64,000 nt of DNA, taken from positions 48,342 through 112,341 of the forward strand of contig JASAND010000814.1 of assembly GCA_030248195.1 (NCBI GenBank). The letters are read 5' to 3'. The first letter of the stretch is position 1. The number at the start of each line of letters is the position of its first letter. This document shows positions 11,701 through 19,699 of this stretch, piece after piece. A program made the translations under genes and the position numbers. This DNA comes from Trissonchulus latispiculum. Lineage: Eukaryota; Nematoda; Enoplea; Enoplida; Ironidae. The notes under the pieces were generated by a model. The model did no database searches. It was not told where the DNA came from and saw only the letters and a list, made by a program, of their open reading frames with translations.

Positions 11701-13116
11701 CGAAAAGCCTGAAACATTAAGTCCTTTAGAGAAATGCCGTACTATTTCAGGCTTTTCACGAAAAAACGAAATTTTTCAGTATCTTCGCGAAAAGCCTAAA
11801 ATGATACGGCTTTTCGCTAAAAGTCGGTTTCAGAAAAATGACGGTGACATAAATATTTATATGTAATGTACACACGCAAAATCTTACTCTTGTGATAACT
11901 TTCTTTTTCTGCTTTCAATTACTGAAACAGGTTTCCCAACCGGACCGGAATCAGTCATGCCGGATTCGGAAGGTGAAAGAGAATCTTTACTGGTAGAAGC
12001 GTGTCCATTTGACCTCTGGATTCTGGCAGGCGGGCTCAGGCGACCCTTTGAAATGGAATAGAGTGGACTATGTAAGGAAAGGGAGACACGCTTTTCACCA
12101 GCCGAGCTGACTACCGGAGGAATGAATGGACGAAAACCGTAGCTGTTGACTGTGGGTGAACTGGGTGGACTTTGGGCCTTTTCAGTATCACTGTTTACAT
12201 CAGAACTGGCAAATAAAATGTTTTCCGTCACAGCTTTGCTGGATGCGGCCAATTCCAGACGCAAAAGTGGCAGGCTCTGCTAAAATAAAAATTTGAATGT
12301 GTTTATTTTCTATGCATTATGATTAACATAGTTTTATTGACTAAATTTATTTTATAAATAGTTTTCCTGTCTTATTTAAATTTAATAACTGGTTTATTGT
12401 TTACAACATCTTTTCAAACCACGCTTAGATTTATAAATTTAACTAGCATAATAATGATAGGCATAGTACATAATAACGAATTCTCATTCAAACACAAGAA
12501 CAGTTTGTGTAAACTTAAAGAACACCAACCCACACTGTCAGTTTACCTTCAGAAAAGGTACCACAAAAGGACGCAAAGGAAATTTGGTGGATGACTGAAG
12601 TTGGGAGAAGAATTCATCAACTGTTATAGTAGCTGCCTAAAACAAAATGTGTCAAAAAATCAGCATCGAATACAAAAAAACTGTCCACTTGCTTTGACAA
12701 AAGCATTAATTCACTATTAGTTTCTGTCGGCATTCAGTTGACATCTGACATTGACATTCAGTTAATTAACTGTCAAATTTCATTTTTAAAATAACAGAAA
12801 CATCGCCAGGATTTTATTCATGACGCGATCGCAGGCCGTTGAAACATTCAAAAGAATTGCCTGAATGTCAGTGCGAACAAATAAAAAGCAAAATAGCAAA
12901 ATATTAATTTACGGCAACATACCACAACACTCATAATCAACTGTTTTACATCGTCCGCCAGTTTGGAAGAATTATTGGCAGCAAATTTATGAATTGTAGT
13001 TAAAAATCGTTTAAGCTTCGCTAATTGCTTCTTAGGATCATTTGAAGCATCCGTTCCCTTATTTTGAGATGAGGCCTCAGAATCAAAGCCTTCACTGCTG
13101 GTCATAGTTTGTTTAT
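5395..13116 (-). CDS. MTG/ETO-family transcriptional co-repressor (RUNX1T1/CBFA2T/nervy homologue)
   Basis: Seven exons on the minus strand join with consistent phases: 13116-12923, 12636-12547, 12279-11888, 10174-9922, 9632-9485, 7178-7012 and 5706-5395. From the first in-frame ATG (13105-13103) they encode about 514 residues. Domains in order: NHR1/TAFH (about 25-115, with [13 protein letters not shown] and [13 protein letters not shown]), a Ser/Pro-rich linker with a basic RKRK stretch (about 215), NHR2 helix (about 290-355), NHR3 (about 357-405) and NHR4, a MYND zinc finger (C413, C416, C424, C427, C433, C437, H445, C449). All eight metal ligands are present. Known family members are nuclear scaffolds that tetramerise through NHR2 and recruit NCoR/SMRT and histone deacetylases to DNA-bound factors. 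The length is slightly below vertebrate members (near 600 aa). An upstream exon, at least for 5' UTR, must exist because the first exon begins after an acceptor AG. Whether translation starts at 13105 or in an upstream exon is open. Confidence 0.93.
5771..6364. mobile_element. hAT-like non-autonomous element in the last MTG intron
   Basis: Ends TAGAGATGAGCA and TGCTCATCTCTA are inverted, and an exact 8-bp duplication TTAGCTGT flanks the element (5763-5770 and 6365-6372), as expected of hAT. The subterminal regions are full of GGCCCGGCCC-type words. The element has no transposase frame and contains a further MITE at 6080-6269. Confidence 0.92.
6080..6269. mobile_element. MITE of the CATACATGTGC family nested in a hAT-like element
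   Basis: Ends CAGACATGTGC and GCACATGTATG are inverted. An exact 8-bp duplication CTCCGCCC flanks it (6072-6079 and 6270-6277). This copy fixes the family's boundaries and its hAT-type duplication length. Confidence 0.92.
6615..6798. mobile_element. Small inverted-repeat element with TGCATTCATAGT ends
   Basis: The left end TACATTCATAGTCGCGAACG and the right end ACTATGAATGCA are inverted. The interior is rich in CGACGC words. A diverged partial copy in opposite orientation lies at about 54720-54782. It sits in the last intron of the MTG-like gene. Confidence 0.55.
6905..6985. repeat. TTAGGT-type short tandem tract
   Basis: Several consecutive TTAGG units (TTAGGTTAGGTTAGG) with degenerate continuation. 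This equals the five-base telomeric word of many arthropods, but the tract is short and intronic; it may be an ordinary microsatellite. Confidence 0.6.
7012..7178 (-). CDS. MTG/ETO-like gene, exon 6 (NHR3)
   Basis: Encodes [19 protein letters not shown] and [16 protein letters not shown], matching the NHR3 coiled segment almost word for word. Acceptor TGTCTGTTTTAG, donor GTGATT (weaker than the others). The phase fits exons 5 and 7. Confidence 0.92.
7311..7802. mobile_element. hAT-like element with GGCCGGCC arrays, intron 5 of the MTG-like gene
   Basis: Ends TAGTGTTTGAAGCC and GGCAACAACACTA are inverted in their outer part (TAGTGTT). The subterminal DNA is made of GGCCGGCC-type words on both sides. 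The flanking 8 bases do not match, so the insertion is old or the borders are slightly off. Confidence 0.55.
8261..8330. repeat. Paired palindromes CCCACCGGTGGG
   Basis: TGTTGTCAC, then an ACCGGTGGGTGACA palindrome, appears twice 40 bp apart (8261-8285 and 8301-8328), with GTACAACAGG...CCTGTTGT between them. Each half can fold alone or with the other. It lies in intron 5; nothing indicates a function. Confidence 0.55.
8336..9484 (-). other. Remainder of intron 5 of the MTG-like gene
   Basis: AT-rich intronic sequence without recognisable exon, repeat or RNA gene. The intron runs from 7179 to 9484, 2.3 kb, the longest of the gene. Confidence 0.5.
9485..9632 (-). CDS. MTG/ETO-like gene, exon 5 (NHR2 helix)
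   Basis: Starts with [13 protein letters not shown], whose hydrophobic spacing continues the NHR2 amphipathic helix, and ends with KMEEVKRRA in a charged linker. In the family this helix forms an antiparallel tetramer. Donor GTATAA, phase 1. Confidence 0.85.
9922..10174 (-). CDS. MTG/ETO-like gene, exon 4 (linker and start of NHR2)
   Basis: The acceptor TTTATTTCAG restores the phase left by exon 3. The peptide is a Pro/Ser/Arg-rich linker, then [14 protein letters not shown], which aligns with the start of the NHR2 oligomerisation helix. The donor is GTATGG, phase 0. Confidence 0.85.
10431..11850. mobile_element. Foldback element with palindromic GGCTTTTCGCGAAAAGCC subterminal repeats, intron 3
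   Basis: Ends ATGTCACCGTTATTTTT and its inverted counterpart ending ACGGTGACAT delimit about 1.4 kb. The palindrome GGCTTTTCGCGAAAAGCC, whole or partial, occurs once near the left end and several times near the right end (11690-11830). Inside, a second long inverted repeat pairs about 10681-11080 with 11130-11515 (for example CCTTTGGAGTAAACCCC and its complement). The whole element lies in intron 3 of the MTG-like gene (10175-11887). No coding capacity. Confidence 0.8.
11888..12279 (-). CDS. MTG/ETO-like gene, exon 3 (end of NHR1 and Ser/Pro linker)
   Basis: Begins with [11 protein letters not shown], the closing helix of TAFH, in frame with exon 2. The rest is a disordered Ser/Pro-rich segment ending with ESRKRKL, a possible nuclear localisation signal. 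The donor GTAAGA leaves phase 2. A naive reading runs into TAA, which is part of the donor. Confidence 0.9.
12547..12636 (-). CDS. MTG/ETO-like gene, exon 2 (middle of NHR1/TAFH)
   Basis: A 90-bp exon, phase 0 at both ends, between a TTTTAG acceptor and a GTAAAC donor. It encodes 30 residues including VDEFFSQLQ and [13 protein letters not shown], the most conserved block of the TAFH domain. It is separated from its neighbours by short introns of 286 and 267 bp. Confidence 0.92.
12923..13116 (-). CDS. MTG/ETO-like gene, first recognised exon (start of NHR1/TAFH)
   Basis: An acceptor (TTTTCTTGTTTAG) precedes it and a GTATGT donor follows. The first in-frame ATG is at 13105-13103. The peptide opens with an acidic/serine-rich leader and then the first TAFH helices, including [15 protein letters not shown], very close to the vertebrate TAFH signature. 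The exon ends in phase 0. Confidence 0.88.
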
Positions 13117-13320
13117 CTAAACAAGAAAACAAATAGTAAACAATTAATATAATTTAAGTACACCATTTCATAATTGCTTTGCTAATTCCTTTCCCTGTTC
13201 GTATACACTTAAGAATTTGAGCAAATGTTCCAAACTGAAGTGAATTTGCGTTGGGGTTAGAGGTTTTCCCTGAACTCGTGCCACTAAAAATTATCATTAT
13301 TACTTTTGACAAAACTTAAC

Positions 13321-14003
13321 TTAAGGGGGGGTCCATTTTTGGGTCATCTTTCTACTTTCTCCGATCTCGCTGATTTTCACATATTTTATTATCCAAATGG
13401 TATATTTTCACGAGTTTTCAAAATTAATGTCGTAACTCTTACGGTTGTCGAGTAATTTCACCTCAAAGTTGAAATTTATGTGTTAAACATAGGAATTTCA
13501 AAAAGTTGCCAACCGGCAAACGTTAATGAATCTGGACAAATTATACATTAAAATGTTGAACTGCGGTACCCTGGAATTAGAATTTTGACTTAGGCCTTTA
13601 AGTTTTTTAATTAATTTTTGAAGGATTAAAATTTAACACAACTTGAGCACGAAGTCAAATTTTAATTCTTTAAAAATCAATTAAAACTTTTAAAGGCCTA
13701 AATTGAAATTCTGATTCGAGGGTACCGCAGTTTAGCGATATTTTAATGTATAATTTGTCCAGATTCCTCAACGTTTGTCGGGAAATTTTTTGGTGCACGC
13801 GAAAAATGACAACTTTTTGCAATTCCTATGTTTAACACATGAAATCTCAACTTTGAGGTGAAATCACTCGACAACCGTATGAGTTACGACTTTAATTTTA
13901 AAAACTCGTTAAAATATACCATTTGGATAATAAAATATGTGAAAGCCAGCGAGATCGGAGAAAGTCGAGAAAATGACCCAAAAATGGACCCCCCCTTACT
14001 TAA
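13321..14003. mobile_element. TTAA-flanked foldback, nearly complete inverted repeat of about 680 bp
   Basis: TTAAGGGGGGGTCC at the left is matched by GGACCCCCCCTTA at the right, and pairing continues almost to the centre (GGTACC at about 13568 and again at about 13720). The arms are about 300 bp with a loop near 13640. TTAA is present at both borders, the right one displaced by a few bases. If transcribed it would make a long hairpin RNA. It lies about 200 bp upstream of the first recognised MTG exon. Confidence 0.85.
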
Positions 14004-14012
14004 AAATAAGAC

Positions 14013-15395
14013 TTAAGGGGGGGGCTACGAATTGTACTAAAAGTTCGATGTTGGAAAAGCTAGCTAGTCTTTTGGTTGGCCAGTCTTTTGCCATATAGTC
14101 TTAGGTTTAGTGTAAAATAATGTAAAGTTTGAAAGAAATCCATGCAGCGTAGCGTTCTGTGGAGCCATCAGAAGTTGGTCTTGTCGGTCCAAAGCTCGAC
14201 ATGATACGTACACAAACTTCGCCTCGCCCTGATCGCTATACGCAAGGTACGGTACCCAAATTTTCCAGAAATAGTTCTGACATATATATATAGTGCTTCG
14301 TTACCGTGTAAAATAATCTCCAGACCATTGTATTATTTTCTGTGCATACAATAAAATTGCGAAAAAAATGGGTGTTGTAGATCTATACGGGTGGAGGTTA
14401 ACTAACGCCTAATGAGCTATGGTTTACCAAATGAACCCAACTTTGCTCCAATTAATACTCAAAGTATCTGGCTTAACTTATGTAAAAATGACGTGATTTC
14501 GTTAATCCCTGCGTTCGCAGTGCTAGATTACATTATCAATATTGTTGCTGTTATTTGGTGGCATTTCGAAGATGTGAGCCAATTACTCCAAAGTACTTTG
14601 GCAGAATCGGCTGAAACTTTCCGAGCAGAATCGGCTGAAACCCTCTAAGGGCCTTTTCAAGAAAGGGTAGAGTTAGAGTTAAAATTAACTCGATCCTTTT
14701 CAAGAAAGAGTTAAAAGTGCGCATACTGAACGAAGGAAGCGCTATATCGAAAAACGGATTTCATATTCGGATTCAGCAGGTCAAATAACCCCTATAACCA
14801 CCTTTTCGGTGAAATCGGAGACAAAAAATTTTTTGACCCCATTTTTACTGCGCTTAGATAGCTTTTCAGGCCTAAAAATAAGGGTTATTTTTTAGCAAAA
14901 AGTTTGCTAGCAGACTAACCAGAAAGCCAAAGGCCTCGAAACCTACAGACAGTTTGCCTCTATTAGAGCCTAATATTTGCTTAAAAGCTGGGGTAGGCTA
15001 GGGGCTGTCAATTTTATTAGATCGAAAACGGCGCACGGTCACATCGCAACTTTTCGTAAAATTTCAAACTTTGAGCTGTTTTAGCTGAAGAAGGAAGCAA
15101 CGCTCGAAAGCCGGGATACTTTTAGTATTTAGCACTAGTAACAATTAACATTTATGGCTGAAAGTTTCAGAATTGGTCAAACCGATAATCCACCAGAGCT
15201 GAAAGAACCTTTCTGAAAAATCCCATTTTTCGCACCAAAATTTGTACTTTGGCATCCTGCCAAAAACAATGTGTAAATGAGATATATTATTGCCCACCCT
15301 AAACTTTTTTACTTTGATATGTTGGCTAACGTTGGGGGCAAAAGTAGCTCTCTCCGACGATGTTGTGCCAACCCGTTCGTAGCCCCCCCCCTTAA
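14013..15395. mobile_element. TTAA-flanked non-autonomous element (GGGGGGGGCTACGAA ends)
   Basis: TTAAGGGGGGGGCTACGAA at the left is matched by TTCGTAGCCCCCCCCCTTAA at the right. A TTAA duplication is typical of piggyBac and Kolobok elements. The 1.38 kb interior has no transposase. It abuts the preceding foldback with about 10 bp between them. Confidence 0.85.
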
Positions 15396-16480
15396 CTGGA
15401 AAAAATGTGTCTGTGACAGACCAACACTACTCAAAATTTTAGTTATCTGATGTGCAACTATACATTATCATTACTTATATTAATATTATTATTATTAAAA
15501 ACCATATTTATTTCTATATTTATATGCTATTCTAATTTACTAAGGAAAATCCTGTTTTGTTAATCATGTTCGATACTACATACAGTATCATCCCACATCC
15601 TACTGTATTTATCATTCCTGGTCTTTCTTATCATCCACTATTTCCATCCTCCTGGCATCATGTTAACATTCAACTGTATTATCTGACGATCATGTTCACA
15701 GCAACATCCATATCGCACAACAATATCAAGCAACCTTATACAGTATATTAACCGCGTATAACGAATTTATAATAAGTCTATTGAATTTGCAAATGCAAGT
15801 TTTATCAAAGCAGTATCTTTGTGTTGTGTTCTACAATGGAAAATGTATAACTAACTACAAGGATAAAGCTCTACATCAGAAACTCTCTACGTTAGAATAT
15901 AATTGAGTTGGATAATGCTTTCAGGGCTTTGACTGTCCCAAGCCTGGGAAGCGAACCAGGTGCCTTCGAACTTTGGAGCATATGACTAATAAACACTCTC
16001 AGGTAGAAAGACTGACATCTGCTAGCCTGTGTCTAATGCCTTCGGAACGTTCTCACAGCTCTACCGTATTAAATAACTAAGCTTTGGATTTCAAAAGCTG
16101 TAGCTATGTCCTAAAAAATTAACAATTTTAATAAGAGAAGAATCATTCTGTTTCCTACAAAAGTAAGTTAAGAAAATGTTAATTGAATTCAGCGCAACGG
16201 TTGAAATGTGAAAATGTGCGAATCAAGTGCAGCACTGCAGAAAATTAGTTAAACTTTAAACTGAATAACTACAAAGGAATTATTTCGGGATTTTAATGCT
16301 AATCATGATCATGGTGATTTTTATTTGGTAATGCAGTAAAATGAAAGAACGCACTTTATGTTGTGCAAGTCCAATAGGGCTTTTCGTGCTTGAGTTAAAC
16401 GAATGGAGTTGCAATTTTTGTAAGGTTGTAAGGTTGACATCAATTTTGAACCATCACTACACATTAATTACTTGAAGTTA
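15396..16480. other. Unassigned AT-rich intergenic stretch
   Basis: No gene, tRNA or repeat could be supported. CTGGTTCGCTTCCC on the minus strand near 15950 resembles a pol III B box, but no matching A box is clear. Confidence 0.4.
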
Positions 16481-16484
16481 GGAA

Positions 16485-16700
16485 GCCAAAAATTTTTGAA
16501 TGCATTTTAGAAGGAGATGTTCCAGAGTATTTTGCTGGCTGATGTAAATTTTTTCTGGAGACATTGGTTACATCATTCGATACCTCTATCAAATAGCTGT
16601 GGACCGTTTTAATTATTATGAAATTGCTCTTCGTTGTGGAGAAATTAGCTAAAATTAGCTTGTTTGTTTGTATCTTACCCTCCACACCCAAACTTTTGAT
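16485..16700 (-). repeat. Dispersed repeat, diverged copy of 43110-43300
   Basis: The minus strand aligns over about 130 bp with the plus strand of 43110-43245: TTTTAGCTAAT...ACGAAGAGC(A/G)ATTTCA...CAGCTATTTGATAGAG(G/A)TATCGAATG. The other copy has an open frame through the aligned part, so this may be a decayed coding piece of a mobile element. The family is not recognised. Confidence 0.5.
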
Positions 16701-16704
16701 CACC

Positions 16705-18560
16705 CACTTATGGGCTCCAAAATGGAAGGTGGGATCGCGTGAAATTTGCTAAATATTTACGACAATGATTGTTTAGGTAAGTGAAAATACCAGCATTTTT
16801 GGACCAAAAGGCTGGCTGGCTACTGTCTCCACACATAAATCCCTCCAGTTAGCTTTCGAACTATGGAAAATATATAACTAATAATAGATTCCGACACCTA
16901 ATTACTAGGATCTAGAATGGATAGGCAAAATCAATCCTACCCTTTATTTGCTCAACGTATATTTGTTGTCTGCGTTGCGTCAGCCAAAGCTACATCTTTG
17001 CTCTGATTATCACTGATATTTTGTGATAAAAGGTGAGAAAGTTTTCTTGGGATTCTAACCATCTGGCCTTAGACTGTGTCACACGAGGACAAGCAAAATA
17101 TTTTAATGCCATACTGACCTATCAGAGTAAAGCCTATATTCTAGGTATATGCTGTACCTTTACCGGAATGTAAACTTGTAAACAGTCTTGCTCTTGCAAT
17201 CAGTATATGTATGTTGTTGAATATTAGCCGATTATTTAGCTACTAGCTGAGCTTTAGCTCCAGTTGTTCAATCCTTATGAATTCAGTATTAAAAATTACA
17301 GGAAGAAAAACTACTGGCTTCGTAGAGTTTGACTCACAGACGAGTAATCTACATACTACAACGATTGTAACACGAAACCGAAACAGACGAGCACAACAAG
17401 GATGCTCGCTCTCGACAAAATAACTACGTATGATAATACATAAGTACTAGTGCCGAAATGATGGCAAATACAAGTTGATGCAAATCTTGTATTTTCGATA
17501 ACTATGGTGAATTCTCTATTTCATAAATACTTGAGTGAGGTTCCAGGCATCTTTGCGTTCAGACCAAATATTATCTACATAAGCGGATTTATTTGTCATT
17601 CCCGTTAGTAAATAAGTTACGTGCCAATGTCAGTAATCTTTGTTAATACGTTGTTATTTCACTCAATCTGCTGGGGATAAAGTATTACATCAGATACATA
17701 CTGAAGAGATAACCAACGAGGAAGTTAAACATACGTAATTATATAAATGTGCAATTGACAAACTCCAATTACAAGAGTCCAAAAAGCTTAACATTAACTT
17801 AGAATTTTGCGGAAGTTTTCTCTGGTTAGAGTGACGAGGTTTGTTAGGTCCTATTACCTGCACTAGGAAGCTATCGAGTTGACATAAATACCATGAAAAA
17901 GCATAGCAAACAAGCACAATTCCTCGTCATATAAATCTGCGTTTAGATTTGAGAGTTTAGACTGTTATAGCCAAACATTATGCTAAGCCCAAGCAAATCT
18001 CCACCTTATGTGTTGGGAATTATAACATCTGTCAATAACAGGCGTAATATAATTTAGTAAAATACAGTATATGTAGACATGGTTTAATCTTCTTACAATT
18101 TCAATTATGATTGGCAATAAAGTACTAAGCGCAATCAACTGTAACGAGTTAATAGGCAACTCATGAGCTACAGAAAGTATGTAGTGAAAATTTAATAAGT
18201 ATACGAAAAATTATTATACATAAGTATAAACCTTATATATTCTTGTTAGCTTCGGTTGCTGAATGCTGCCTAATAAACAGTAACCCCTTCTTCTTTATGC
18301 GAGCAAACTATGTTTAAAAAATTACTGTAATGTGCTTTAATGTGCTAATATTATAGAAATCAATCAAGCGAAAGAGCAGAAACACGGTAATTCTATGTAA
18401 TATGTACTTCACTAATACATTAAACTACTAATTAGAAACAATATCATTTATCCTGCGCTAATGACAAAGTATTTCATATTATTATACTAACAATACTGAA
18501 AACCAGCAAAAGAAGGGACACAGAGAACCAGAGAGACAGAGAGAATGTACAGCATTAGAG
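16705..18560. other. Unassigned AT-rich intergenic stretch
   Basis: Only short, unconvincing ORFs and no recognisable repeat were seen. Confidence 0.4.
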
Positions 18561-18566
18561 GGAACA

Positions 18567-18610
18567 CAGGTGGTTTGCACACGTCTCTAAAGACTTCTGC
18601 AAACCACCTG
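18567..18610. repeat. Perfect 13-bp stem-loop CAGGTGGTTTGCA
   Basis: CAGGTGGTTTGCA at 18567-18579 is followed 18 bases later by its exact reverse complement at 18598-18610. The outer bases (AGAGG...CCTCT) extend the pairing imperfectly. It is not followed by a T-run and its role is unknown. Confidence 0.6.
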
Positions 18611-19440
18611 CTCTTCCTCTAAATAGAAATTCTAATAACAGATGCGGCCTCCTATTTACTCAAGACAATTAAAGAGGTCCCCTCTAAACCAGACTAACAG
18701 ACTGCCTAATCTAAATTTTTGCCAGGCACGTCAAATCGGAAAGGGAAAAGAGATAACTACACATTTTTAACTGAATTAGAAAAACGAGTTCTTTCATGTC
18801 CCCCCTTTCTCTCCCTACCTTCTCTTCTGTGTGAGCACCTGTTCGGTTGTCAAAGTCAATTTCAATAAGACTAAGAAATAGTGTTGTGAACCTAATTATT
18901 TTAGTTAAATAGGTATCCAATAAATGATACATGATTAGCTGCAATATTTAAATTTCATTCATATGTACATATGTACGTACTGCTCACGGAGAGAAATAAG
19001 ATCACCTCTAAAAGGGGAAAATTCCGTCGTTGAGCCATTTAGATATCATTATTTAAAAATTTGCTCACTCAAAATTCACGAAGATTTACCAAATTTACTT
19101 AATCTTTTGGTTGCAAGTTTAACTTAGAAGATATATGAAAATGATTGCTAGAATTTGAGAAGCAAGCAATGCAGAAACCAGAAACCACAGGTCCGTTTGA
19201 AGTTACTAAAGCTTGATAGGTAAACTGCAAGATCTAGGATTGTGCCCAGGTCTCCTGAACCTGAAAGTATACTTGTATAGCAGTTGTCACACCCAGTGTC
19301 TTTTCTTTGAGTGCAGAACTTTGGAAGCTTAGCGGCTCCCTACCAATAAATTTGGAAATATCTGAGTCATCGTTCCGTTTCCACTTCCAATACAAAGAAC
19401 ATACTGTGTAAGAACAGTCAGTAAAACTGAAATAGTGAAC
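18611..19440. other. Unassigned AT-rich intergenic stretch
   Basis: No gene is supported. The part from about 19300 could be the body of the SINE-like fragment that follows, but only its head is recognisable. Confidence 0.35.
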
Positions 19441-19449
19441 TGATCAACT

Positions 19450-19512
19450 GTGATCCGAATTTTGCCATTGCGGTGTCAATCTTCCGTCTTAACCACTACG
19501 CTATCCGAACTG
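19450..19512 (-). mobile_element. Possible tRNA-derived SINE head
   Basis: On the minus strand GGATAGCGTAGTGGTTAAGA resembles a pol III A box in a tRNA-derived leader. About 35 bases later AATTCGGATCA is a weak B-box match. The tRNA fold is not maintained, so a SINE remnant is more likely than a gene. Confidence 0.4.
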
Positions 19513-19553
19513 TATTGTTTTGGCTTCATTATTGAATCACAGTCAGACATGTG

Positions 19554-19695
19554 CAGGAGAGGAAGTTCTGGGAGGGTGAGCCCTTAGGCCGCCGGAAAAC
19601 TTGATTTTCTCGGTTTTTTGCCCAAAAAACTTGAAATATCCGGATTCTGGGGTGAGGTACAGGTCGGGGGTGTGAACCCCCCCAAAGCACGTGCG
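19554..19695. mobile_element. Short MITE of the CATACATGTGC family
   Basis: Starts CAGACATGTGCAGGAG and ends AAAGCACGTGCG, with the family's central phrases (TTTTTTGCCCAAAAAACT, TCCGGATTCTGGGG, GGCCGCCGG). The flanks ATCACAGT and ATCATAAT match at 6 of 8 positions, an eroded target duplication. Confidence 0.8.
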
Positions 19696-19699
19696 ATCA

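Noticed and set aside
15937..15975. Minus-strand B-box-like CTGGTTCGCTTCCC as a SINE or tRNA
   Set aside because: No A box at the right distance and no tail or duplication could be found; a similar isolated motif near 33400 was rejected for the same reason.
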